The notes: a model not told the origin generated them from the sequence alone. Numbered from the stretch's first letter, positions 33,541 through 42,158 are shown. The stretch: 43,363 nucleotides of DNA from Nitrospirota bacterium (GCA_029881725.1 JAOUMB010000001.1:81321-124683), one strand, 5' to 3'. Translations and numbers: made by a program.

Positions 33541-34545
33541 TTACCAGCCGGTTTCCGGCTCTTCCGGGTCCACCGGCTTCACCACCTGGGGTGCGCGCAG
33601 GGCAAACTGCATGCCCACCGCCTGGGGACCGTCCGGAGACAGGCCGGTGTACACGGCGCGCAGGCGCAGTTCCTGAATCGGTTTGATCGGCGTGGTCAGG
33701 CTTCCCAGCGACAACAGGTCGCCCTCCTTCAGGGTGATGCCCTTGGCCTTCAGTTCGGCCGCCAGCCAGCGCACCACGTCCAGCGGGTGGCCCATCAGGG
33801 AAGCGGCGTGGCCGCGGCCGATTTCGGCCCCCAGGTTGTCCGTCACCACCACCGAAAAGCCGCCCAGCCGGTCCACCCATTCCGGGGTGGCCGACAGGCG
33901 GGTTCCAAAGCCGGTGACCCCCATGCGCGCCCCGGCATTGGCGGCAATGAGCGCGGCCTTGCCGGGCATATTGCCCTCGGCATAGGTCAAATCCGCCAGT
34001 TCGATGAACGGAAACACCATGTCCAAATGGCGCAGCACGTCCAGCCGGGAGGTGGCATCGTGAATGCCGGAATCGGTCACCCGCACCAGCAGGTCGGCCT
34101 CGGCCACCGGGCGCGCGCCGAAGGTGTCCGGCAGTTTGGCGCCGTCGTTATGCAGCATGCCCTTGAGCAGGATGCCCCACACCGGCGTGTCGGCCCCCAC
34201 GGCATCGCGGGCGGCCTGACTGGTGAGCGCGGCCTTGTAGCCCACCACCGGGCCCTGGGCCTCCAGATCGGGCTTCAGCAATTCCTCGCGCACCTTGTAG
34301 GCCATGGCCTCGCTGATGGAAGGCGTGGGAAGGGGTGCCGGACGTCCCTCGTCACGGTATTTGCGGAGGGTGTTGGCCAGGGCCACCTCGCGCGGCACTT
34401 CCGCATCCGGCTGCAACAGGCGCAGGGCCTCTTCCGAACTGGTCCTCGGCGGGCCTTCCGGCTCCTTCGGCGTGCAAGCCCATCCGGGGAACAGCAGCGT
34501 TCCCGCCAGCGCCACCCACATCACCTGCTTCAAGGACACAATCAT
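33541..34545 (-). CDS. Lipoprotein with 2-keto-4-pentenoate-hydratase-like (FAH superfamily) domain
   Basis: A 334-residue protein. Residues 1-24 look like a lipoprotein signal (MIVSLKQVMWVALAGTLLFP, then GWAC), though Trp at -2 makes the lipobox atypical. After a Pro-rich spacer, the rest resembles MhpD/HpcG hydratases: VVGYKAALTSQAARDAVG, PVWGILLKGML, then AEADLLVRVTD where cytosolic enzymes have their metal-binding Glu-x-Glu, PFIELADLTY, NAGARMGVTG, and GHPLDVVRWLAAELKAKGITLKEGDLLSLGS. The second Glu of that pair appears to be Asp. Such enzymes normally act in the cytosol, so an exported version is unusual. Its ATG directly abuts the stop codon of the DUF4124 gene. Confidence 0.82.
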   Translation of the reverse strand: MIVSLKQVMWVALAGTLLFPGWACTPKEPEGPPRTSSEEALRLLQPDAEVPREVALANTLRKYRDEGRPAPLPTPSISEAMAYKVREELLKPDLEAQGPVVGYKAALTSQAARDAVGADTPVWGILLKGMLHNDGAKLPDTFGARPVAEADLLVRVTDSGIHDATSRLDVLRHLDMVFPFIELADLTYAEGNMPGKAALIAANAGARMGVTGFGTRLSATPEWVDRLGGFSVVVTDNLGAEIGRGHAASLMGHPLDVVRWLAAELKAKGITLKEGDLLSLGSLTTPIKPIQELRLRAVYTGLSPDGPQAVGMQFALRAPQVVKPVDPEEPETGW

Positions 34546-35211
34546 TTACTGACCCATGGTGTTTATTTGTTCCAGCGTCCGGTTGTGCTGTTCCATCATT
34601 TCCGCCACCTTGTTGGCGTCGTCCACCAACTGCGGCACGTTGCGATAGGTTTCGATCACCGGCTCCAACGCCTCGGTCAGCGGTTCCGCAACCCCGGTAA
34701 CCGGATCGAGCACCCTCCGGAAGCGGCTCAGGGTTTCGTCCACGACCATTTTACCCTCATCGGAATGCGCCTTTTCCGCCACGCCCGGGTCCGGGGGGTG
34801 CGTGGTGCGGGCCGCCACCGAGGGATCCACTCCCGCCAGCACCGCCGCCTGCTCCGCGCTTACCAGATTATGCACCACCACCTGCTGGGTGATGGCGCCG
34901 GTCACGCCCTTGGGCGGCGTGTTGGAATAATGCCACTCGCCTTCGTCATCAATCCACTTGTAGACAGTCATGGCTCCGGCCCGCTGGGAGTCGCCCTCTC
35001 CGGGCGAGACCACCGCGTGTCCCTCCGGGATGCGCTGGGCCGCGAAGGTCGGCGCGGCGGCCGCGCCCGGCAGGCCAACGGGTGCCGGCACGACGCCCAG
35101 GTCTGGCATCGGCGGCGGCTTGGCCACCTGGAAATTGGTGCCGAACAAAAGCGCCAGGGTCGATCCGCCCAGCAGCAGGGCGGCATATTTGGCGAGACGG
35201 GTTGGAAACAC
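34546..35211 (-). CDS. Membrane-anchored DUF4124-domain protein
   Basis: A 221-residue protein. An N-terminal anchor (LAKYAALLLGGSTLALLFG, about residues 6-24) leads to a Pro/Ala linker. A DUF4124 motif follows (VYKWIDDEGEWHYSNTPP), a short beta unit common in exported proteobacterial proteins and of unknown function. The C-terminal 110 residues are helical and charged (LVDDANKVAEMMEQHNRTLEQ). Start GTG 35211 is strongly supported by GGAAGGAGGT. The open frame to 35382 is rejected because it overlaps the small membrane-protein gene. It abuts the hydratase-like lipoprotein gene without spacing, so a shared envelope role is likely. Confidence 0.82.
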   Translation of the reverse strand: MFPTRLAKYAALLLGGSTLALLFGTNFQVAKPPPMPDLGVVPAPVGLPGAAAAPTFAAQRIPEGHAVVSPGEGDSQRAGAMTVYKWIDDEGEWHYSNTPPKGVTGAITQQVVVHNLVSAEQAAVLAGVDPSVAARTTHPPDPGVAEKAHSDEGKMVVDETLSRFRRVLDPVTGVAEPLTEALEPVIETYRNVPQLVDDANKVAEMMEQHNRTLEQINTMGQ

Positions 35212-35230
35212 GAAACCTCCTTCCAGCGCG

Positions 35231-35425
35231 CTACTGCTCCTCCCCCAGCAACCGGTCGAAACTGTCCTCCCGGTTCTCGAGTGTCTTTCCGGCGCTATGT
35301 GCCTTATCGGTATATGTGGGCAAACCGACACTGCCGGGTTTGTCCGCCCCGCCGTGGGTGGCCAGATACCACCCTCCCCCACCCACCGCCGCCAGGACCA
35401 TCAGAAAAAGAAACAGCTTGTTCAC
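35231..35425 (-). CDS. Small membrane protein (64 residues)
   Basis: A short gene between mutS and the DUF4124 gene. GTG at 35425 is preceded by GGGGGAG at eight bases. The product begins VNKLFLFLMVLAAVGGGGWY, one membrane helix or uncleaved signal, and continues with a short polar tail (SAGKTLENREDSFDRLLGEE). Spacing is 38 bases from the mutS stop and 19 bases to the next start, so it belongs to the same transcript. I recognise no family. The tail would lie in the periplasm if the N-terminus is inside. Confidence 0.75.
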   Translation of the reverse strand: MNKLFLFLMVLAAVGGGGWYLATHGGADKPGSVGLPTYTDKAHSAGKTLENREDSFDRLLGEEQ

Positions 35426-35463
35426 GCACGATTCTCCCCCGCGAACCAGCTTGGAAGGACGGG

Positions 35464-38085
35464 CTACAGTTCGCGTTGCAGCCGATCCAGGACATTCATG
35501 GCCTCCAGGGGCGTCATCCGGCTCAGGTCGAGGGACTTGATCTGCTCCAGCACCGGGTGCCGATCGCCCGAAAACAGGCCGAACTGCACCGCTCGCGGAT
35601 CGGCCGGGGCCATCTCCGCGGCCGGGGCCTGTGCCGCCAGCCGGGGGCGCCCCTCCTGATCCAGCTCTCCGCCCTCCAGGTTGGACAGCACCTGGCGGGC
35701 GCGGTCGATCACCGTTTTTGGCAACCCGGCCAGACGGGCCACCTGGATACCGTAGCTGCGATCGGCGGCACCGTCCACGATCCGGTGCAGAAATACGATC
35801 TCGTCGTTCCACTCCCGCACCTGGACGTTCACGTTGCGCACCCCCTCGCGGCTCACGGCCAGGTCCGTCAATTCGTGATAGTGGGTGGCGAACAGGGTGC
35901 GGGCGCCGGGGTGGTCGTGCAGGTATTCGGCCACCGCCCACGCGATGGAAAGGCCGTCAAAGGTGCTGGTTCCGCGCCCGATCTCGTCCAGAATGACCAG
36001 GCTGCGGTCGGTGGCGTTGTGCAGGATGTTGGCGGTTTCGGTCATCTCCACCATGAAGGTGGACAGCCCCTCGGTCATGTTATCGGAGGCGCCGATGCGT
36101 GAAAACACCCGGTCCACCACCCCCACCCGGGCCGATGTGGCGGGCACGTGGGAACCGATCTGGGCCAGCAGGCAGATCACCGCCACCTGCCGCAGATAGG
36201 TGGACTTGCCCGCCATGTTGGGGCCGGTAATGAGCACCACCGGGGCCTCGGACAGGTTCGTGTCGTTGGCCACAAAGGTGCCCGCGGGGAGCATGGCCTC
36301 CACCACCGGATGGCGGCCGTTCTCGATTTCCAGGGTGCGCCCGTCCACCACCTCGGGCCGGGTCCAGCCGCCCTCCTGGGCCACCCGCGCCAAGGACGAC
36401 AGGGTGTCCAGCGCCCCCACCGCGGCGGCCACCCATTGCAGGCGCGGCACATGCTTGGCCACCCGGTCTCGCAGGTCGGAAAACAACTCCGCCTCCAGCC
36501 GCGCCATGCGCTCCCCGGCGGACAGGATGCGGGTCTCCAGTTCCTTGAGTTCGGGGGTGATGTAGCGCTCCGCGTTGACCAGCGTCTGCTTGCGGATATA
36601 GTCGTCGGGCACGCCGCGCTCAGCCAGCTTGGCCTTGGTCACCTCCAGGTAGTAGCCGAACACGTTGTTGTAGCGGATTTTCAGCGACTCGATGCCGGAG
36701 CGCTTGCGCTCGTCGGCCTCCATGCGCGCCAGCACGCCGCGCACGTCGCTGCCGATGCGGCGCACCTCGTCCAGCTCGGCGCTCACCCCGTCCCGGATCA
36801 CCCCGCCGTCCTTGAGCGCGGCGGGCACTTCCTCGGCCAGGGTGGCGGTGATATCGGCCCGCACGTCGTCCAGGTTGTCCCAGCCGGTGAGCATGCCGGA
36901 CAGCAGGTCCGGCCCCCCCGGCGGCAGCAGGGCCTTCAGGTCCGGCAGCGGGGCCAGGGAGTGGCCCAGCGCCGCCAGATCACGCGGGGTGGCGCGCCCC
37001 ATGGCCACGCGGGCCGCCAGCCGCTCCAGATCGGCTATCCCGGACAATTGCTCGCGCATGGCCTCGCGGGCATGGGGCTGGTCCACCAGCCACGACACCG
37101 CCTCCTGCCGCCGCACGATGGCGGCGGGCTCCAGCAGCGGCGCAGTCAGCCAGTCCTTCAGGAAGCGGGCGCCCATGGGCGTGCGGCTGCGGTCCAGCAA
37201 CGCCAGCAGGGTGCCGTGCCGCGAACCGTCCACCCCGCGCCGGGTGATCTCCAGGTTGCGCAGGGTGTCCGCGTCGATCAGCATGGCCGAACCCGGCGTG
37301 ACACTGCGAATGGCGGTGATCTGCGGCAGCACCCCCTTCTGGGTGTCGGTCAGAAATCCCAACAGGGCCCCGGCGGACCCCACCGACGGGGTGGCCCCGG
37401 TAATGCCGTAACCGTCCAGGCGGTTGACCCCCAGGTGCTTGCACAGGGAGCGTCGGCCACGATCCACGTCAAACCCCGGATGCACCCGCACCACCGGCCC
37501 CTTCGGGGGCCAGGCGGCCTCCCCCGGCGCCGGGTGCCAGTGGGTCTCCGGCACCAGCAGTTCGCGGCACTCGATGCGCGCCAACTCGGCGATCAGCCGC
37601 TCCGCCGCGCCGTCGCCGTTCAGATCCATGAGCCGGAAGTCCCCGGTGGAAACATCCACATAGGCCAGCCCCAGTCCATCGCCATCACCGCACACGGCGG
37701 CCAGGTAGTTGGCCTGGCCCCCTTCCAGCAGGTGATCCTCGGTGAGGGTGCCGGGGGTGATGACGCGCACCACCTCCCGCTTGACAATGCCCTTGCCCTG
37801 CCCCGCCTCCTCCACCTGATCGCACACGGCCACGTTGCGCCCGGCCTTGATCAGCCGCGCGATATACCCCTGTGCGGCATGAATCGGCAGCCCGCACAAG
37901 GGCACCGGATGCAGGCTGTTCTTGTCGCGGGTGGTGAGGGTCAGCTCCAGCAGCTCGGCGCCCTGTTTGGCGTCGTCGTAGAACATCTCATAGAAATCAC
38001 CCACCTGAAAAAACAGGATGGCGTCCGGGTGATCGGCCTTGATCTGCCGATACTGGAGCATCAATGGCGGAATTTTCACGCTCAT
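35464..38085 (-). CDS. mutS: DNA mismatch repair protein MutS
   Basis: An 873-residue MutS ATPase that recognises base mismatches and small loops and recruits MutL. The mismatch-reading motif is FFQVGDFYEMF, with Phe31 and Glu33 in the positions of E. coli Phe36 and Glu38. The ATPase has Walker A TGPNMAGKST, the signature around SRIGASDNMTEGLSTFMVEM, and Walker B LDEIGRGTSTFDG followed by FATHYHELTDL. The C-terminal helical dimer/tetramer segment is present. ATG 38085 overlaps the stop codon of the LapA gene by four bases (ATGA). No mutL is nearby. It sits in the middle of a ten-gene run. Confidence 0.98.
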   Translation of the reverse strand: MSVKIPPLMLQYRQIKADHPDAILFFQVGDFYEMFYDDAKQGAELLELTLTTRDKNSLHPVPLCGLPIHAAQGYIARLIKAGRNVAVCDQVEEAGQGKGIVKREVVRVITPGTLTEDHLLEGGQANYLAAVCGDGDGLGLAYVDVSTGDFRLMDLNGDGAAERLIAELARIECRELLVPETHWHPAPGEAAWPPKGPVVRVHPGFDVDRGRRSLCKHLGVNRLDGYGITGATPSVGSAGALLGFLTDTQKGVLPQITAIRSVTPGSAMLIDADTLRNLEITRRGVDGSRHGTLLALLDRSRTPMGARFLKDWLTAPLLEPAAIVRRQEAVSWLVDQPHAREAMREQLSGIADLERLAARVAMGRATPRDLAALGHSLAPLPDLKALLPPGGPDLLSGMLTGWDNLDDVRADITATLAEEVPAALKDGGVIRDGVSAELDEVRRIGSDVRGVLARMEADERKRSGIESLKIRYNNVFGYYLEVTKAKLAERGVPDDYIRKQTLVNAERYITPELKELETRILSAGERMARLEAELFSDLRDRVAKHVPRLQWVAAAVGALDTLSSLARVAQEGGWTRPEVVDGRTLEIENGRHPVVEAMLPAGTFVANDTNLSEAPVVLITGPNMAGKSTYLRQVAVICLLAQIGSHVPATSARVGVVDRVFSRIGASDNMTEGLSTFMVEMTETANILHNATDRSLVILDEIGRGTSTFDGLSIAWAVAEYLHDHPGARTLFATHYHELTDLAVSREGVRNVNVQVREWNDEIVFLHRIVDGAADRSYGIQVARLAGLPKTVIDRARQVLSNLEGGELDQEGRPRLAAQAPAAEMAPADPRAVQFGLFSGDRHPVLEQIKSLDLSRMTPLEAMNVLDRLQREL

Positions 38086-38366
38086 TTCTTGTTGGCCGAT
38101 TCGATGATATCCGCCAGATCCTCGCCCATCAGCCGCTTGCCGCGCCGCATCATGAACAGCTTGAAGGCGGCGGCAATGCGCCCCGGCAGGGTGAAGGCCG
38201 CGTGGACCGCCCAACCGGCCAGAAAGGCATACAGCAGCAGCAGCCCAAGCGGCATCTCGCGGGTGGTGCGGTCCAGAAAATGAAAGGTGGTGACCGTGTC
38301 GGCATTCACCCGGTACAGGGCGTAGCCGAGAATCGCCAACAGCAGCAGCAGCGTCAGGCGGATCAT
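38082..38366 (-). CDS. LapA (DUF1049)-family inner-membrane protein
   Basis: A 94-residue protein with two membrane helices (LTLLLLLAILGYALYRVN and MPLGLLLLYAFLAGWAVHAA) and the family pattern of a short loop containing TVTTFHF between them. A basic cytoplasmic tail (RRGKRLMGEDLADIIES) follows. In E. coli, LapA works with LapB in control of lipopolysaccharide synthesis; LapB is not encoded here. ATG 38366 is preceded by GGAGG. The gene starts 17 bases after the HIT gene and overlaps mutS by four bases. Confidence 0.88.
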   Translation of the reverse strand: MIRLTLLLLLAILGYALYRVNADTVTTFHFLDRTTREMPLGLLLLYAFLAGWAVHAAFTLPGRIAAAFKLFMMRRGKRLMGEDLADIIESANKK

Positions 38367-38383
38367 CCTCCCCTCCTCCCCCT

Positions 38384-38878
38384 TCAGGACTGGTTCGCCA
38401 GCCGCGTAAAGGCGGGCAGCAGCTTGTCGTAGGTCTGCAACAGGGCTTCCGGAATCACGTGGGTTCCGGCCACGGCGGGCATGAAATTCACGTCGCCGTT
38501 CCAGCGCGGCAACAGGTGCAGGTGCAGGTGTTCCTCGATCCCCGCCCCCGCCGCGCGGCCGATGTTGAGGCCCATGTTGAACCCCTCCGGGCGCACCGCC
38601 TCGCGCACGGCCATCTCCGACAGGCGGGTCAGCGCCATGATCTCGGCCAGCGCCAGTGGTTGCACCTTTTCCAGGCAATCCACGTGCGCGTAGGGGGAAA
38701 TCATCACGTGGGCCGGGTTGTAGGGGTAGGCGTTGAGCATCACGAAGGCGTGTTCCCCGCGCAGCAGGATGCCGTTGTCCCGGTCGGCCGATTCCTTCAC
38801 CTTGTCGCAAAAGATGCAGCCGGACGATTTATCGCCCAGGATGTAGTCGATCCGCCAGGGGGCCCACAGCGGCTTCAC
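38384..38878 (-). CDS. HIT-family hydrolase (Ap4A-phosphorylase-like)
   Basis: A 164-residue histidine-triad protein. The catalytic triad is in EEHLHLHLLPRW (HxHxH), with the conserved N-terminal core PLWAPWRIDYILG and a zinc-type CIFC pair near residues 21-24. Proteins of this subgroup split or phosphorolyse dinucleoside polyphosphates such as Ap4A or adenylylated compounds. GTG 38878 is the start, supported by GGAGGGGGGG and by the match of VKPLWAPWR to family N-termini. It overlaps the glycosylase stop codon by four bases (GTGA). Confidence 0.93.
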   Translation of the reverse strand: MKPLWAPWRIDYILGDKSSGCIFCDKVKESADRDNGILLRGEHAFVMLNAYPYNPAHVMISPYAHVDCLEKVQPLALAEIMALTRLSEMAVREAVRPEGFNMGLNIGRAAGAGIEEHLHLHLLPRWNGDVNFMPAVAGTHVIPEALLQTYDKLLPAFTRLANQS

Positions 38879-39687
38879 CGCCCCCCCTCCGCATCCATGC
38901 CAAGCTCCACCATGACCTTCCGGATGTCCTCCCACACCTCGCGCTTGGCGGACGGATTGCGCAGCAGATAGGCCGGGTGGTAGGTGGGCATCAGCCGAAT
39001 CCCCTCATAGGTGTGCCACACGCCGCGCAGACGGCTGATGGGCACGTCGCTCTTGCACAGGGCCTGGGCGGCGAACTTGCCCATGGCCACGATCACCTGG
39101 GGGCGAATCGCCGCCAGTTGCCGGGCCAGGTACGGCTCGCATGCGGCCAGTTCGTCCGGGGCCGGATTGCGGTTCTCCGGCGGACGGCATTTTACCGTAT
39201 TGCAGATGTAGACCGAAGCCCGCGGGATCTTCATTCCCTTTTCGATGATGTCGGTGAGCAACTGCCCGGCGCGGCCCACAAACGGCACCCCCTGGGCGTC
39301 CTCGTCGCGCCCCGGAGCCTCGCCCACGAACACCAGCCGGGCATTGGGGTCGCCCACGCCGAACACGATGTGGGTGCGCCCGGCACCCAGGGTGCACCGC
39401 ATGCACCCTTCCAGTTCGTTGGCGATGCCCGGCAGGGTGTCCGCCCCCTGCCCGTGCGCGGGGGCAACCGGCGCGGACGCGGGCTTGCCGGGGGCGGCTT
39501 CGGCCGCTTCCGGCGCCGCATATTCCGTGCGCGCCTCGCGCACCATACCGGACGGCGGGGCGGCGGGCGGGGCGGACGGCTCCGCCCCGGTGGCGGCGGG
39601 CGCGGCCACGCGCACCCGTCGCACACCGGCATGTTGCCACGCCTTCAGGTGTTCGGCGGCGGCGGAAAGCAGTTCCGGATCGGTCAT
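38875..39687 (-). CDS. Uracil-DNA glycosylase, family 4 (Fe-S)
   Basis: A 270-residue enzyme that removes uracil from DNA after cytosine deamination. Four cysteines fit a [4Fe-4S] cluster: C95 and C98 (GCMRC), C167 ([13 protein letters not shown]) and C183. The uracil pocket motif is [17 protein letters not shown], and the second catalytic motif is [13 protein letters not shown]. An Ala/Pro-rich, probably flexible N-terminal extension of about 80 residues precedes the core. ATG 39687 overlaps the stop codon of the pseudo-M3 gene by four bases. Both mutS and this gene in one operon indicate a DNA-maintenance theme. Confidence 0.95.
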   Translation of the reverse strand: MTDPELLSAAAEHLKAWQHAGVRRVRVAAPAATGAEPSAPPAAPPSGMVREARTEYAAPEAAEAAPGKPASAPVAPAHGQGADTLPGIANELEGCMRCTLGAGRTHIVFGVGDPNARLVFVGEAPGRDEDAQGVPFVGRAGQLLTDIIEKGMKIPRASVYICNTVKCRPPENRNPAPDELAACEPYLARQLAAIRPQVIVAMGKFAAQALCKSDVPISRLRGVWHTYEGIRLMPTYHPAYLLRNPSAKREVWEDIRKVMVELGMDAEGGR

Positions 39688-41147
39688 GCGTCGTCCTCTT
39701 CGAATTCGCCCAGCACGGCCTCCAGCCGTTCCGTCAGCGGCCAGATGTCGTCCGGCTCGTCGATCCCCGCCGCTTCAGCGAGCGCCTCGAACCGGTGCCA
39801 TCCGGCTCCCCACAACGCCCGCAGGCGGGTGGCGGCTCCCGGATCGGCAAACCAGGCGGTTCCGAATTCCTCTTCCAGCCCGGTCAGAATCTGTGCGGCA
39901 AGGAAGTGGCCGCGCAGGGTGAACAGGTCTTCCAGAAACCAGCGGGTGTCGGCCAGATAGTGGTCACGCTCAAAACGCGCGCCGGTGGCCTTGTGCAGAT
40001 AATGCTCAAATGCGTCGGCCTTGTCCATGGGTTCACCGGGGCCGTGCAGGTAACGGGCGAAGCCGGCCATGCCGTGCAGGCGGCGCACCTCATACAGCCA
40101 CCACAGATGGAAAAGACGGGTTTGCGGCTGCGCCTCGGTTTTGGGCAGATGGCGCCGGATCCACTCGGGATTGCCGTACAGGCTGGCAAACACCGCCTGC
40201 CAGCAGGCCCGCACCGCCGGATCAATGAGCGCCTTGGACGGCTCATCCGCCGGCGCATGGGCCAGCCCCACGGCCACTGCGGCGCCGGACAGCCATTCCA
40301 CCGGGGCAATCCAGGTGGCTTCCGGGCGGGCGATCAGGCGCACGTCCTGGGGGACGCGGACGGCCGCCACGGTCACTCCCGGCAGTTTGCCTTCGCGGGC
40401 GCCCAGGTCCGCCGTCAGGCCGGGAATCGCGTCCAGCGCCAGCCCCAGTTCCCGGAAGGTGGCGCCCACCAGTTCCGCCGCGTCGGGAATGCCCCGCGCC
40501 GGTCCCCAGGCCCCGCCCCACAGGTAGACCATGTCGTGATAACGGGCATCCTCCGGGAACACCCCGGCGGCCCGCAACGGTTCCGCCATCAGCGCGCCAA
40601 AGGTGCCCGCGCTGTCCTCGGCCAGGCCGTCCGCCTCCTCCAGCAACGCGGCCACGTCCACCCCGTACAGGGCCTGGCACATGGCCGTATAGCCGGTAAA
40701 CCCCCGATCCACCATGAGCGTGTGGCTCTGCTCCAGCACCTTCAGGTAATCGGGTTCATGGCGGGCCAGCGCACGGCGCCAGGCCTGATCCAGCAGCTTG
40801 CGCTGCTTGCGGTTGCACTCGGCGGTGATGCGCTCCCGGGTGTCGGCGAAAAACCACTTGTCTTCCAGCCCCTTGAGGCGCTCCCCATGCAGTTCCATGC
40901 GGATCCGGTCGAGGCCCGGGGCGCATCCCCCCGCAATCTGGGCACGCACCAGATGGGCGAACAGCGGGCGCACCTGGGGATCGTCGGCCCGGGGGCGCAG
41001 TTCGGCCACCTCCTCGGCTCGCATCAATAAAGGATGGGCACCATAGGCGAAGGTGGTGCGCAGATCTTCCGCGCGGCCCGCCGCGTATTCTCCAGCCGCC
41101 TCGTGAAGCGCTCCCTGCAGGTCCGCCAGTTCGGCCGCCAGCGGCAT
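39684..41147 (-). CDS. Peptidase-M3-like protein without the HExxH zinc site (probable pseudo-peptidase)
   Basis: A 487-residue protein. The C-terminal 130 residues match my memory of M3-type (oligopeptidase-like) C-terminal helices: [57 protein letters not shown]. The preceding strand [18 protein letters not shown] corresponds to the segment just before the zinc helix. Where HExGH should follow, the sequence is [15 protein letters not shown] (residues 284-298), with no HExxH. The later Glu ligand region also appears changed ([17 protein letters not shown]). Proteolysis is therefore unlikely, and binding or scaffolding is plausible. The ATG overlaps the upstream stop codon (TGATG). The assignment rests on remembered family patterns, not on a search. 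Confidence 0.6.
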   Translation of the reverse strand: MPLAAELADLQGALHEAAGEYAAGRAEDLRTTFAYGAHPLLMRAEEVAELRPRADDPQVRPLFAHLVRAQIAGGCAPGLDRIRMELHGERLKGLEDKWFFADTRERITAECNRKQRKLLDQAWRRALARHEPDYLKVLEQSHTLMVDRGFTGYTAMCQALYGVDVAALLEEADGLAEDSAGTFGALMAEPLRAAGVFPEDARYHDMVYLWGGAWGPARGIPDAAELVGATFRELGLALDAIPGLTADLGAREGKLPGVTVAAVRVPQDVRLIARPEATWIAPVEWLSGAAVAVGLAHAPADEPSKALIDPAVRACWQAVFASLYGNPEWIRRHLPKTEAQPQTRLFHLWWLYEVRRLHGMAGFARYLHGPGEPMDKADAFEHYLHKATGARFERDHYLADTRWFLEDLFTLRGHFLAAQILTGLEEEFGTAWFADPGAATRLRALWGAGWHRFEALAEAAGIDEPDDIWPLTERLEAVLGEFEEDDA

Positions 41148-41992
41148 CAACTCCACCCGCTCTCCTCCAGAAAGCGCCACCGGTCAAAGGTGAGTCCCGC
41201 ATCCGGGTTATCCGTCTGGTGCTGGAAAATCGCGCTGGCGATTCCCTCCGGGGTGGGGCTCGTCAGTTCCGGGGATTCCAGCAGCGCGGTCAGGCGCGCC
41301 TTGAGGGCCTCGTCATGCAAACGCAGGGCGTCCACCCGTGCCCGGGGCGGCAACTGCCGGTCGCACAGGATGGTGGCCGACAGCAGGTTGCGCGCCAGCC
41401 GGTCGCCAAAGTTGCCGGTAACATCCGGGTTCAGGTCGGGGATCAGGTCCAGCTTGTGGAAGAACATGCCCATTTCTTCCGGCCCCAGGCACAGGCTGAT
41501 GACGTTGATCAGGTAGTCGATGCGCTTGAGGATCGGCAGCCGTTCCGCCGCGTGCTGGCTCCACAGGGTGGCAATGCGTTTGTAAACCGGCACCCGGTTG
41601 ATCTTCTGGATCAGCTGCCCCTCCATGTTCTCCAGCGAGGTGAACATGTCCACCGGGGTGAAGAAATCGGGGGTCAGCACCTGTTCCGCATCGCGTAAAA
41701 ATTCGTCGGGCACGAACACCACCAGATGGGCGTCCGGGTCGGCGGCCACCCGTTCCGCCAGTTGCTCCGGAGTGATGTGCAGCGGCCCCGGCGCCTGCGG
41801 ATGCAGCACGTAGGCGCTCTGGAAATCGGCGCGGATGCGCAGGTTGTTGCAGGCCGCCTCCATCAGCGGCAGCGGCAGATTGCCCACCCCGTACACAGAC
41901 GCATCGTCCGGGTCCACAAGGCGCTCCAGCCCCTGCCCGAGGAAGTTGGCGAAGATGTTCGCAAAACCGGCTTCAGAGAGAGTTTGACGCAT
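41147..41992 (-). CDS. Hypothetical protein, first gene of the ten-gene run
   Basis: A 281-residue protein that I do not recognise. It is soluble, without signal peptide or membrane helix. Visible segments are a helical N-terminus (RQTLSEAGFANIFANFLGQG), an alpha/beta-looking middle (GNLPLPLMEAACNNLRIRAD, DAHLVVFVPDEFL) and a helical C-terminal half (VYKRIATLWSQHAAERLPIL, RIDYLINVISLCLGPEEMGM, RLARNLLSATILCDRQLPPR). ATG 41992 opens the protein; the frame to 42094 runs through the palindromic promoter region and is rejected. It is tightly coupled to the pseudo-M3 gene (TGATG), so the two products probably act together. Confidence 0.72.
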   Translation of the reverse strand: MRQTLSEAGFANIFANFLGQGLERLVDPDDASVYGVGNLPLPLMEAACNNLRIRADFQSAYVLHPQAPGPLHITPEQLAERVAADPDAHLVVFVPDEFLRDAEQVLTPDFFTPVDMFTSLENMEGQLIQKINRVPVYKRIATLWSQHAAERLPILKRIDYLINVISLCLGPEEMGMFFHKLDLIPDLNPDVTGNFGDRLARNLLSATILCDRQLPPRARVDALRLHDEALKARLTALLESPELTSPTPEGIASAIFQHQTDNPDAGLTFDRWRFLEESGWS

Positions 41993-42082
41993 CGGAGCAG
42001 GGTACCGGATGGTCAGTCGGCGTGCAACCGGGAGCGGCGTACTACCTGCGCCCGGCCCTTGGAGATCAGTGCGTCCCAACCC

Positions 42083-42108
42083 CACTGTACACAAATAGGT
42101 GTATAGTG
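42083..42108. promoter_or_regulatory. Near-perfect 10-bp inverted repeat, probable operator
   Basis: CACTGTACAC (42083-42092) and GTGTATAGTG (42099-42108) pair at nine of ten positions with a 6-base spacer. The element lies between two divergent genes, 50 bases before the repeat-protein ATG and 91 bases from the leftward ATG. TATAGT inside the right arm could serve as a -10 box for the rightward gene, so a bound repressor would cover the promoter. The spacing does not fit the LexA site. Confidence 0.6.
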
Positions 42109-42158
42109 AAAATGTAAACGTTCTACCAATAGGTTCTCACCGAAAAGTGGAGGGCGCC

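Noticed and set aside
32869-36102. Plus-strand open frame of 1077 codons
   Set aside because: It runs antisense through five well-supported genes and carries no recognisable domain.
36148-38283. Plus-strand open frame of 711 codons
   Set aside because: Antisense to mutS, with low-complexity composition.
42083-42108. LexA (SOS) box
   Set aside because: CTGT and its partner are separated by too many bases for CTGT-N8-ACAG, and the right arm has ATAG rather than ACAG.
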